64,000 nucleotides of DNA, from assembly GCA_963787645.1 (NCBI GenBank), contig CAWBDS010000014.1, positions 434,001 through 498,000 on the forward strand. The letters run 5' to 3'. The stretch is from Palsa-504 sp963787645. Its GTDB lineage: Bacteria; Actinomycetota; Actinomycetes; Streptosporangiales; Streptosporangiaceae. The stretch's first letter is position 1, and each line of letters begins with the position of its first letter. Below the pieces are notes generated by a model. The model saw nothing but the letters and a program-made list of their open reading frames with translations, was not told the DNA's origin and did not search any database. Shown here in pieces: positions 45,036 through 53,209 of the stretch. The translations under genes were made by a program, and so were the position numbers.

Positions 45036-45099
45036 ACCAAACTCCCTACTGTTCGCACCTCTGGATGTGAAGGCAGAGCCGGGCGCCCCCGGATGGCGG

Positions 45100-46536
45100 T
45101 TAGGGGCGGGGGATGTTTTCGAACAGCCCGAGCACCGCCTGGTAGCGGGCGGTCGGCTCGTACGGGAGGTTGCCGGCGCTTGCCGAGGTGGGCTCGTTCG
45201 TGACGGCGGGCCACAGCCGGGCGTGCTGCCCGGTGGCGAAGTCGAGCACGATGTCGCGGATGCGCGTGTCCCGGGTTGCTTGTTCGGCGCTGCGGCCGGG
45301 CCGCTCCTGGCCGACCAGGGCGTACATCTCGGTGCCGTGCACCGCGCTGGCGCCCTGCGCGGGCCCGAGCGTGAGCAGACGGGCGCTGCCGCCTGCGGCG
45401 GCGTGGGCCAGGGCGCCGCGGGCGGCGGGCAGCGCGAAGATGTAGTCCGTCAGCAGCGCCGCGCGCACCTCGGCAGGACTAAGGCTGCCCCGATCGTAAG
45501 TGTCGACGATCTTCTTGGCGCGCGAGCGGGCAACACGCCACCGCGCGACCTCGTCGGTGACGCGCTCGACGCTGCGCGGGTCGAACCGCTCCAGGTCGTT
45601 GGCCACCCACCAGCCCATCTCATCGCTGGCCGTGCTCAACAGCACGTCGATGTCGCGGCGGCGGCCCGAGGCGAGCACGTCCATGGGGCGGGCGTGCAGC
45701 ACGCCACCGGGCTGCTGCGTGTCCAGCACGATGCCGATAGCCTGGTTGTCCCGCCCGCCGCGCACCCCAAGGTCCGTCGGGCAGACCGTGTGCAGCGCGG
45801 CCACCAGGGCGTTGGTGTCCAGGTCGATCAGCTTGTCGGGGTTGTCCGCGACGCCGAGCTCGCTGACGAACCGTGCCGCCAGTTCCTCCGCCCACCAGGC
45901 CGGGATCAGGCGCGAGGGAGCGCCGGAGAACCCGGCCAGCCGCCGGTACAGGCCATCCGCGGAGGAGGCGCCGAGCAGCGCGAGGGTGGTGTAGGCGCCG
46001 GCGCTGTGGCCGAAGACGGTGACCTGTTCCGGGTCGCCGCCGAAGAAGGCGATGTTCTGCTTGACCCAGCTCAGCGCGGCGATCACGTCCTGCAGGCAGA
46101 GGTTGCTGGCCTCGGCCAGAGCGCCGCCGTACTGCGAGAGCGAGAGCGCGCCCAGCGCGCCGAGCCGGTAGTTGACCGACACGCTCACCACCCGTCCCGA
46201 CGCGGCCAGACCGGCGGCGTTCGAGGTGATCTGCGTGTTCGCGCCGAACTCGAACCCGCCGCCGTACACGTACACGGCCACCGGCAGCGCCTCGCCGGCC
46301 GGCTGCGCGGGAGCCCACACGTTCAGGTTCAGGCAGTCCTCCCCGGTCCCGCTGTCCGCCTCCAGCCAGCCGCCGCTGTCGGGCTGGACCGGGGCCACGC
46401 CCTTGCGGTCGTAGCGGCGCTGCGGATCGAAGCGCGCGGGCACCGGGCGGCGGTATCGCCCGGCGGTGGCGTACGGGATGCCCCACCATGACCGCACCCC
46501 GGGCGCGGTCGGGGCCGTGGGCGCGGTGACGGTCAT
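45100..46536 (-). CDS. Carboxylesterase type B (para-nitrobenzyl esterase-like)
   Basis: 478 residues from ATG 46536 (TVTAPTAPTAPG). Features: GIPYATAGRYRRPVPARF, EDCLNLNVWAPA, the oxyanion VYVYGGGFEFGAN, the nucleophile elbow VTVFGHSAGAYTTLALLG (Ser near residue 185), and VLLSTASDEMGWW with the acidic triad position. The catalytic His is expected near HGTEMYALVG. No signal peptide, so cytoplasmic. An AraC gene upstream and an MDR reductase downstream suggest a small detoxification or catabolic set acting on an ester. ATG 46614 would add 26 residues unlike the family. Confidence 0.85.
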   Translation of the reverse strand: MTVTAPTAPTAPGVRSWWGIPYATAGRYRRPVPARFDPQRRYDRKGVAPVQPDSGGWLEADSGTGEDCLNLNVWAPAQPAGEALPVAVYVYGGGFEFGANTQITSNAAGLAASGRVVSVSVNYRLGALGALSLSQYGGALAEASNLCLQDVIAALSWVKQNIAFFGGDPEQVTVFGHSAGAYTTLALLGASSADGLYRRLAGFSGAPSRLIPAWWAEELAARFVSELGVADNPDKLIDLDTNALVAALHTVCPTDLGVRGGRDNQAIGIVLDTQQPGGVLHARPMDVLASGRRRDIDVLLSTASDEMGWWVANDLERFDPRSVERVTDEVARWRVARSRAKKIVDTYDRGSLSPAEVRAALLTDYIFALPAARGALAHAAAGGSARLLTLGPAQGASAVHGTEMYALVGQERPGRSAEQATRDTRIRDIVLDFATGQHARLWPAVTNEPTSASAGNLPYEPTARYQAVLGLFENIPRP

Positions 46537-47033
46537 GACGCATTCCTTCCGGCATGGTTCGGGTGTGTCGGCGGCTGGCTGCCCGCTCTCAAAGCATTTC
46601 CTGGGATCCGACACATTGCCCGACGGGCAGCGGTCACCTGATGGTCAGCGGGCGACACTTCGCTGCAGCTCTTGTGCCCGTAGCCCAGGCCGCTGCGGGC
46701 AGGCCGGGCAACCGGGGTCCGCCGTCAGCGGCCCGGTGAACCCTGGCCCGCGCAAGTCAGCCGAACAGGCACAGCACACCGGTTGAAAGGGGGGCACTTG
46801 GTTGTTGTCAGTGCCGAGGCCGCTGTCACGTACTGCGCGATCACCGACCTACGGGCGGGAGAGCTCCCGCTCGGCTGCAGATTGCCGCAGGAATGCCGGA
46901 TTCCCCGCGACAACCCCGCTGACGCCCGCAACGCCCTGATGCTCGCCGCCTCGAGCGGACGGACGTCGTCGGCGGGGCCTGGCACACTCCACCTGTACGC
47001 ATTTCCTGCGACAAGCGCGCGGAGGTCACACGG
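46537..47033. other. Gene-free stretch upstream of the recombinase with a 16-bp palindrome
   Basis: Nearly 500 bases without a convincing gene. GCGGGAGAGCTCCCGC at 46855-46870 is a 16-bp palindrome with 7-base arms and a 2-base centre. In TnpI-type transposons the recombination site lies next to the recombinase gene, so this may be part of it. Promoters for the esterase and the recombinase must also lie here. Confidence 0.4.
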
Positions 47034-48109
47034 GTGGGTCAGGTTCTCGCGGTCCCCGGCAACGCGGCGCCGGGATTCGAGCGCGCCGCCGCAGCGTTCA
47101 TCGACGCGCACACCGCCGGCCCCGGCGCCTGGACGGGCGGCACCGCGAAGAAGTACCGCGAGACCTTCGCCGCGCTCACGCTCCGGCTGCGCGGCTCGGC
47201 CGGTGAGCACCTCGCCGCGCTCGATACCGAACCCGGTCGCGTCTCGCTCAAGACGGCGTTCGCCGACGCCTTCGACCACCTCGCCCCGGCGACCTACGCC
47301 CGACACCTCTTAGCACTGCGCTCGGCGATCCGCTGGTGGAAAGACGCAAATTGGATCACCGGTGACCCGACCGCCGGATGGGCGCGGCCGAAGGTCCCGG
47401 TGGACAAGACCCGCGCCCTCTCGCGCTCCCAGACCGAGGCGCTCTTCCGTCTGGACGGGCCGCTGCGCGAGAAGACGCTGTGGCGCCTGGCCTACGAGAG
47501 CGCCGCCCGCGCCGAGGAGATCCTGTCCCTCGACGTCGACGACCTCGACCTGCCGAACAAGCGTGCCCGGGTCATCTCCAAGGGCGGGGCGATCGAGTGG
47601 ATCCACTGCAGACGGGCGCCGCGCTGCTGCTGCTGCCGCGGCTGCTGGCCGGCCGCGCCGAAGGGCCGGTGTTCGTCTCCGACCGCAGACCCACCCGGCC
47701 GGTCGCCTCCCTGGACCTGTGCCCGGTCACCAAGCGGGCAAGGCTCTCCTACCGGCGCGCGGCCGAGATCTTCGAGCAGATGACCCGGTCCCTCGCGCAC
47801 CCCGGCGTGAAAGGGGAAGACCTCGCCGCGCTGGACGGCTGGACGCTGCACCAACTACGCCACAGCCAACTCACCCACGAAGCCGAGAACGGCACCAACA
47901 CACCCACCCTGCTGGCCCGCTCCCGGCACGCCTTCGTACGCAGCCTGGAACGCTACGCCCGCCCCGGCGTCAATGCCGTCGCCCAGCACGTCGCGGCGAA
48001 CGACCCCGCCCGAACGTCGTCGGACCTGACCCGCTCACCCAGATCAGATCCAAGATCAACTATTTGGCGGCTGGTGCCCGGTTCGTTAACGGCGCCCCTA
48101 CTTCAGTGA
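47034..48109 (+). CDS. Tyrosine recombinase (TnpI/integrase-like), frameshifted
   Basis: About 358 residues in two frames. First frame: SAM-like core-binding domain (FERAAAAFIDAHTAG, YARHLLALRSAIRWWKDANWI) and ESAARAEEILSLDVDDLDL with the first catalytic Arg. The frame breaks at 47606-47610, where one base seems lost. The second frame has TLHQLRHSQLTHEAENG (HxxR) and RSLERYARPG with the nucleophile Tyr. Its reading frame runs on through the right inverted repeat and stops 11 bases outside the element. It probably resolves cointegrates, as TnpI does in Tn4430. GTG start 47034. Confidence 0.78.
48050..48098 (-). repeat. Right terminal inverted repeat of the Tn3-family element
   Basis: On the minus strand it begins GGGGCGCCGTTAACGAACCG. 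It pairs with 40260-40308 at 43 of 49 positions. Confidence 0.88.
48099..48103. repeat. Target-site duplication, right copy
   Basis: TACTT directly after the right inverted end, identical to 40255-40259. Confidence 0.85.
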
Positions 48110-48296
48110 GCCGGTCATCGGCGACATTTGTCCGTAATGCGGGCTTTCCTCGCGTGCGTCGCATGGCCTGGGTGACCTGGTTGATGGCACATTGTGCCTG
48201 CTCTTGCTGGTACGACGGACCATCGACCAGGTCGGGCCGGGGGGGTGTGCGACACATTCGTAGGGTCCTGGGTTCCTGGCTGGTTGCGGGCTTAAT

Positions 48297-48317
48297 CTGA
48301 GTGTTGAAGACACTCAG
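48297..48317 (+). promoter_or_regulatory. Hairpin over the start of the first IS gene
   Basis: CTGAGTGT and ACACTCAG pair perfectly around TGAAG, and the GTG start (48301) lies in the left arm. Folded mRNA would hide the start codon, a device IS elements use to limit transposase made from outside transcripts. Confidence 0.5.
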
Positions 48318-48732
48318 GTTGGCGGCTGTAGTGCCGGAGGGACCCGATGAGCTGCCGGAACTGGAACGCCGGCGGGCCGGGCTGTACCGGGAGCTGAGCC
48401 AGGTCGGGGACTTCCGGCCCGGGTCGCTGAACGAGGTGCGCCGCAAGTGCGGGAAGCCGAACTGCGCGTGCGCGGCCCCGGATCATCCGGGTCACGGCCC
48501 GCAGTACAACCTGACGCGGAAGGCGGACGGCCGGACCCGTGCCCGGCACCTGAGGCCGGGCCCGGAGCTGGAGAAGATCCGGCGGGAGGTCGCGGAGTAC
48601 CAGCGGTTCCGGGACCTGGTCGGGCAGGTCACGGAGGTGAACGAGGCGATCTGCGACGCGCGCCCGGTGACGCCGGGCAGCGCCGGCGATGAGGACCCCT
48701 CCGGGACGGGAGGGGAAAAAAGGGGCTCTTGA
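48301..48732 (+). CDS. DUF6788-type accessory protein of the ISKra4 element
   Basis: 143 residues from GTG 48301. The core LYRELSQVGDFRPGSLNEVRRKCGKPNCACAAPDHPGHGPQYNLTR holds a CGKPNCAC zinc-like knuckle and is typical of the small protein encoded before ISKra4-type transposases. It continues with a helical RARHLRPGPELEKIRREVAEYQRFRDLV part. The stop shares TTGA with the transposase start. A run of six A (48716-48721) just before the end lies in a window where the -1 frame leads into the transposase, so a fused product is possible. It probably aids DNA binding; role unproven. Confidence 0.75.
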   Translation: MLKTLRLAAVVPEGPDELPELERRRAGLYRELSQVGDFRPGSLNEVRRKCGKPNCACAAPDHPGHGPQYNLTRKADGRTRARHLRPGPELEKIRREVAEYQRFRDLVGQVTEVNEAICDARPVTPGSAGDEDPSGTGGEKRGS

Positions 48733-50090
48733 GGGCGGCGCTCGCGGACGAGCGAGCCGCCGAGATCACGCGGCTGGCCGCGGAAGCCGCCCGATCGCTG
48801 GGCTGCGGGGACGCCGGCCTGGAGGCCGCGGAGACGGTGATCCGGGCCGGGATGCTGAAGCTCGGCTGCGGCATGCTCGGGGAGCTGCTGTCTGCCGGCC
48901 GGGGGCACCGCGGTCCCGCGGTGCCGTGCGGGAACGGCCATGAGGCCGCATTCGTCTCCTACCGCGACAAGGTCATCGACACTGTTCTGGGCCCGGTCAC
49001 GCTGAACCGCGCCTGGTACCACTGCAGGACCTGCAAGCACGGGCTCGCGCCGCGTGATGCCGAGCTCGGCGTGGCGGGCACGTCCCTGTCCCCGGGCCTG
49101 ACCGCGATGAACGACAAGGCCGCGGCGGCCGGGCCGTTCGCCGGCGCCGCCTGCATGCTGGAAGACCTGGCCGGGGTGCGGCTGACCGTCAAGCGCACCG
49201 AGCGGGCCGCCGAGGCCAGCGGCGCCGCGCACGCCGCGCAGGTCCGCGACCGGTCAGCCCTGATCGCCGGCCGGAAACTAGTCCCGATGCCGCCGCGGCC
49301 CGTCCCGGACATGCTCTACGGCGTGATCGACGGCACCGGCGTCCCGATGACCGCCAGGGAGACCGCCGGCCGCGACGGGAAGGGCGGGGACGGCCGCGCC
49401 CGAACCCGCGAGGTCAAGCTCGCCGTCTTCTTCAACCAGCACACCCTGGACAAGGGCGGCTACCCGGTCCGCGACCGGGCCTCCTCAAGCTACATCGCCA
49501 CCTTCGAGCCCGCCAGCGTCTTCGCGGACCTGCTCAAGGCAGAAGGGATCCGCCGCGGCGCCGAGCACGCCCGGCAGCTGACCATCATCGGGGACGGCGC
49601 CGCCTGGATCTGGAAGCTCGCCGCCGCCACGTTCCCCGAGGCCACCTGCATCGTGGACCTCTACCACGCTCGCCAGCACCTGCACAGCCTGGCCCGCTGC
49701 CTGGAGTTCATGCTGAACGACCGCTACGGCGAATGGCTCGAAGCCCGCCTCGAAGATCTCGACTACGGCTACATCGACGGCATCGAGGCCGCCGTCGGCG
49801 AGTTCCCCCTCGAAGGAGTCAAGAAAGAAGAGGCCGAGAAGGAGCTCGGGTACTTCCTCAACAACGCGCCCCGCATGCGCTACCACTGGTACCGCTCACG
49901 CGGCCTGTTCGTCGGCTCCGGCGTCGTCGAGGCCGGCTGCAAATCGGTCGTCGGCCAAAGGCTCAAGCAAGCAGGAATGCACTGGACCACCGGTGGCGCC
50001 GACGCCATCATCGCCCTGCGCTGCCGCGAGGCCAGCAGCCAGTGGGAAGCCATCTGCAACGCCCCGCACACTCAGACACGCACCGCCTGA
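48729..50090 (+). CDS. ISKra4-family transposase
   Basis: 453 residues from TTG 48729. An N-terminal zinc-like segment (AWYHCRTCKHGLAPRDAELG) precedes a DDE-type core: MLYGVIDGTGVPMTA (first Asp), IIGDGAAWIWKLAAATFPEATCIVDLYHARQHL (second Asp region, with DLYHA typical of the family), and GLFVGSGVVEAGCKSVVGQRLKQAGMHWTTGGADAIIALR with the C-terminal Glu. The ORF looks intact, so this copy may be active. It could start by re-initiation at TTGA or by -1 frameshifting from the preceding ORF. Confidence 0.88.
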   Translation: MRAALADERAAEITRLAAEAARSLGCGDAGLEAAETVIRAGMLKLGCGMLGELLSAGRGHRGPAVPCGNGHEAAFVSYRDKVIDTVLGPVTLNRAWYHCRTCKHGLAPRDAELGVAGTSLSPGLTAMNDKAAAAGPFAGAACMLEDLAGVRLTVKRTERAAEASGAAHAAQVRDRSALIAGRKLVPMPPRPVPDMLYGVIDGTGVPMTARETAGRDGKGGDGRARTREVKLAVFFNQHTLDKGGYPVRDRASSSYIATFEPASVFADLLKAEGIRRGAEHARQLTIIGDGAAWIWKLAAATFPEATCIVDLYHARQHLHSLARCLEFMLNDRYGEWLEARLEDLDYGYIDGIEAAVGEFPLEGVKKEEAEKELGYFLNNAPRMRYHWYRSRGLFVGSGVVEAGCKSVVGQRLKQAGMHWTTGGADAIIALRCREASSQWEAICNAPHTQTRTA

Positions 50091-50194
50091 CCAGGCACAC
50101 CCCAAAGATGATCTTAGTTACCTGCAAAATGACGCACACCCGGTTCCAGTTGTTGCTTGATGGTGCTGTCGCACGGCGATAGCCTCCGATTGCC

Positions 50195-50698
50195 ATGAGC
50201 TATGACTTCATCCTGCTCCATCGCGAGCCGGGGCAGTCGTGGGACGAGGTACTCAAGGCCAACGAGCGGTTGGTCATGGAGGGAGCGGATCGCTCATTCG
50301 ACCCCCCCGCGCATGCGAGGGCAGAGCGGATCGCCGACCGTCTCCAAGCCCACGACCCCCAGCTAGAGCGCTTCACCAGCGACCGCCACATCGAACTCAC
50401 ACGGCCGGACGGCACCGGCGTGCAGGTATCGCTATTCGCGCATGAGCTAGCCGTCACCGTCGCCTACTGGCACACGGGCCGAGCCGCCCGGGCGGTGATG
50501 GAGCTGGTCTGGTCGTATCTCGCCATCCTGGAACAGGAGACAGGCTGGGAGACCTACGATCCGCAGCTTGGGCGCAGCCTGAACCGGGCTCACGACCTGG
50601 ACGCGGTCAGCGGCGGACATGACGACATGTCCGCCTGGCTTTCAGCTAGATTCCCCGCACGTGAAGCAAAGCCGGACAGCCCGGATGAGCGCGGATGA
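50195..50698 (+). CDS. Hypothetical protein
   Basis: 167 residues, beginning SYDFILLHREPGQSWDEVLKAN and containing IELTRPDGTGVQVSLFAHELAVTVAYWHTGRAARAVMELVWSYLAILEQETGW. I do not recognise a named family, though this opening recurs in uncharacterised actinobacterial proteins. Soluble, acidic, no signal peptide or membrane segment. It lies 53 bases after the IS end and before the IS fragment at 50873, probably part of the pre-insertion chromosome. Confidence 0.6.
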   Translation: MSYDFILLHREPGQSWDEVLKANERLVMEGADRSFDPPAHARAERIADRLQAHDPQLERFTSDRHIELTRPDGTGVQVSLFAHELAVTVAYWHTGRAARAVMELVWSYLAILEQETGWETYDPQLGRSLNRAHDLDAVSGGHDDMSAWLSARFPAREAKPDSPDERG

Positions 50699-50872
50699 GC
50701 CGCCAGGCGAGCGCTTGCCTAGCTCCACTTGATCCTTTGACGGGGCCTCGGATGATCCTTGACACGCCCTAGATGTTTTGCACCGCCCTGCTGTGGGCGG
50801 TCGCTCGGTTCTTGGTGATGATGCCAGCCGTTCAGTCTGGCCATGCTGCCGTCATGACCGCTGGTGAGCGGT

Positions 50873-51049
50873 GCAGGCAGGCATGCACTGGACCCACCAG
50901 CGGCGCCGACGCCATCATCGCCCTACGCTGCCGCGAGGCCAGCAGCGCCTAGGAAGCCATCTGCAACAGGCCCCACCCTCAGACAGAAGCCGCCTGACCA
51001 GCTTCAGCCCGAAGATGATCTTGGTTACCTACAAAATTGACGCACACCC
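50873..51049 (+). mobile_element. 3' fragment of a second ISKra4-type element
   Basis: About 175 bases match the end of the IS at 48243-50141: GGCATGCACTGGACC..., then the IIALRCREASS codons, a TAG inside, the AAGATGATCTT region and the CGCACACCC terminus at 51041-51049. Differences are scattered, so it is a diverged relative, not a recent copy. The rest of 50699-51192 holds no gene; GATCCTT repeats occur near 50730-50760. Confidence 0.7.
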
Positions 51050-51192
51050 GGCCGGGGGTCCCGGGCTGTCGCAGACCGGGCAAATGGGACGCATGCGCAC
51101 TATGGGTCGGTTGCGTCGTCAGGGGGCGTGCCCGCCGTGCCTGAGCGAGCACGCCCCTGGAGACGCGGCCGTGGCGACCGCCTGGCCTGGGC

Positions 51193-53209
51193 TTACGTGC
51201 TGCTTGGCTGAGTGAGGTCGTAGACGGTCTGGCCGCCGACGGTCTCCTTCTTGAAGTGGCTGGCCACCCAGGACGCGATGGTCGAGGATCCCCGGCCGCC
51301 GCCGAAGCTCTCGCTGCCCTGGCCCACGTAGTAGTGGATCTCGTGGCTGGCCACCAGCTCCTTGAACACCGCCAGCGTGGGCCACGGATCAGTGCCGTTG
51401 AACCCGCCGATGGACATCACCGCGTCTCCGGTGGCGAGCTCGAGCGGCGCCGCCCCCTCGGATCCCTCGGTCGCGGCCACCCACTTGTAAGCCGAGGCGT
51501 CCTGCTCGAGCAGCTTGACCAGCGCGCTGGTGACCTGGGTACTGCCGCCCAGCCCACCCGGCCCGCCGGCGCCGCCCGGCCCGCCCGGCGCGCGACCCGC
51601 ACCATTCGCATTGCCGAAACCACTGGGAGCACCCGTCCCGGTAGGCCTGCCCGCCGGGGTACCGCCCGGAAAGCCGCCGCCCCCGCCACCGAACCCGACA
51701 TCGGCCGGTCCCGCGCTCGGGATCGCGCCGGTGTGCGCGGAGTTGACCGTGTCCAGCGCGTAGGCCGCCAGGCCCGGCCAGCCCCGCCACCATGGCCAGC
51801 CCCACCGGCACCAGCACCACCCGCCGGAACGACAGCCACGGACTCGCGAGCAGTCCCGCCGCGGAAAGCACGCCCGCGACCAGCACCACCCAGCGCAGCC
51901 ACGACAGCCAGTCCGGCGTCCGGTCCAGCAGCACGTACGACCACACCGCCGTGACCAGCACCGTCGCCGCCGCCACCGAACGTCCGGTCCAGCCCAGCCG
52001 ATGCCGCCACAAGGCCATCGCGCCGATGCCGACCAGCGCGCCGATGCCGGGGGCCAGCGCCACCATGTAGTACGGGTGGATGATGCCGCTCATGTAACTG
52101 AATACCAGCCCGGTGACGAGCACCCAGCCGCCCCACAGCAGGGCCGCGGCCCGGATCCGGTCGGTGCGCACCGCCCGCCGCGACACCCACACCATCGCGG
52201 CCAGGCAGATCAGCGCCGTGGGCAGCAGCCAGCTGATCTGCCCGCCGAACTCCGTGTGGAACAGCCGCAGCAACCCGGTCGACCCGCCGAACCCCGACCC
52301 GCCCGGCCCGCCACCGCCGATGGATCCGGTCTCGTTGCCGTCCAGCCGTCCCAGGCCGTTGTACCCGATGGCCAGCTGCAGGATGTTGTTGTCGGTCGAC
52401 CCGCCGAAGTAGGGCCGGTCAGCCGCGGGCACCAGCTCGGCGATCGCGATCCACCAGCCCGCGCCCACGATGATCCCGGCACCCATCACCGCCGTCTGCC
52501 ACAGCCGCTTCAGCCACGCGCGCGGCGTCCCGGCCCACAGGTAGGCGATCGCGAAACCCGGCACGACCAGGAACGCCTGCAGCATCTTGGCCAGGAACGC
52601 GAAGCCCAGCAGCACCCCGCAGAACACCAGCCACCGCGTCCGCCCGTTCTCGATCGCGCGTACCAGCGCGTACGCGGCCGCGGTCATCAGCAGCACGAGC
52701 AGCGCGTCCGGGTTGTTGAACCGGAACATCAGGGCCGCGACCGGCGTCAGTGCCAGCACGAGCCCGGCCACCAGCCCGGCCGGCGGCCCGAACCACCGCC
52801 GCACCGCCGCGTACAGCAGCCCGACCGAGGCCATGCCCTCCAGCGCCTGGGGGACCAGCATGGACCACTGGCTGAACCCGAAGATGCGGCCGGACAGTTC
52901 CATGACCCACAGCGAGGCGGGCGTCTTGTCCACGGTGATGAAGTTCGATGAGTCGAACGAGCCGAAGAAGAACGCCTTCCAGCTCTTGGTCCCGGCCTGG
53001 ATCGCCGCCGCGTAGAAATCGTTGGCCCAGCCGTTCCTGGTCAGGTCCCACAGGTAGAGCAGCGCGGTCAGCGCCAGCAGCCCGAGCAGGGCCGGACGCG
53101 CCCAGCGCGGATCGGTATCAGGCCCGCGCAGCAGGCGCCGGGCCCGGCTCGGCGCGGGCCGGGGCCGGGTGCGGATCGAATGCCTCGCTACGGAGGTGGT
53201 CGCGCTCAA
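51193..53209 (-). CDS. GT39-like membrane glycosyltransferase (ArnT/mannosyltransferase type), frameshifted
   Basis: About 671 residues. TTG 53209 follows AGGAGAAC closely. Some 11-12 helices; NGWANDFYAAAIQAGTKSWKAFFFGSFDSSNFITVDKTPASLWVMELSGRIFG is the first external loop with the acidic catalytic residue seen in this family. A Gly-rich tail and a folded end (AATEGSEGAAPLELATGDAVMSIGGFNGTDPWP) follow. One extra base at 51773-51775 in a GGG run breaks the frame; the last ~190 codons continue in the other frame. The family moves sugars from polyprenyl phosphates to outside acceptors. The start lies 92 bases inside the GT2-GtrA gene that would supply the lipid-linked sugar. Confidence 0.8.

Larger units (their letters stand above)
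40260..48098. mobile_element. Tn3-family transposon, 7.8 kb, complete ends
   Basis: Both ends begin GGGG and match over 49 bases in inverted orientation, and TACTT flanks both sides, so the boundaries are exact. Contents in order are a decayed Tn3 transposase gene, a YjbR protein, an AraC regulator, a quinone-oxidoreductase-like enzyme, a carboxylesterase and a tyrosine recombinase near the right end. A tyrosine recombinase in place of the serine resolvase is the Tn4430 (TnpI) arrangement. The intact TSD shows one clean insertion between the GH3 gene and the DNA now at 48104. Confidence 0.88.
48243..50141 (+). mobile_element. ISKra4-family insertion sequence
   Basis: Ends are set by GGGTGTGCG (48243-48251) and its inverse CGCACACCC (50133-50141); matching continues weakly inward. 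It carries a DUF6788-type small ORF and a full transposase. No clear target duplication is visible, so the ends may be off by a few bases. It lies 144 bases right of the Tn3-family element. Confidence 0.75.

Noticed and set aside
46783..47313. Open frame of 176 codons before and overlapping the recombinase
   Set aside because: Runs into the recombinase in another frame, has Ser/Arg/Pro-rich shadow composition and no family features.
52001..52951. Long plus-strand frame opposite the GT39-like gene
   Set aside because: Gln/Pro/Arg-rich shadow; the minus strand has regular membrane helices and a conserved first loop.
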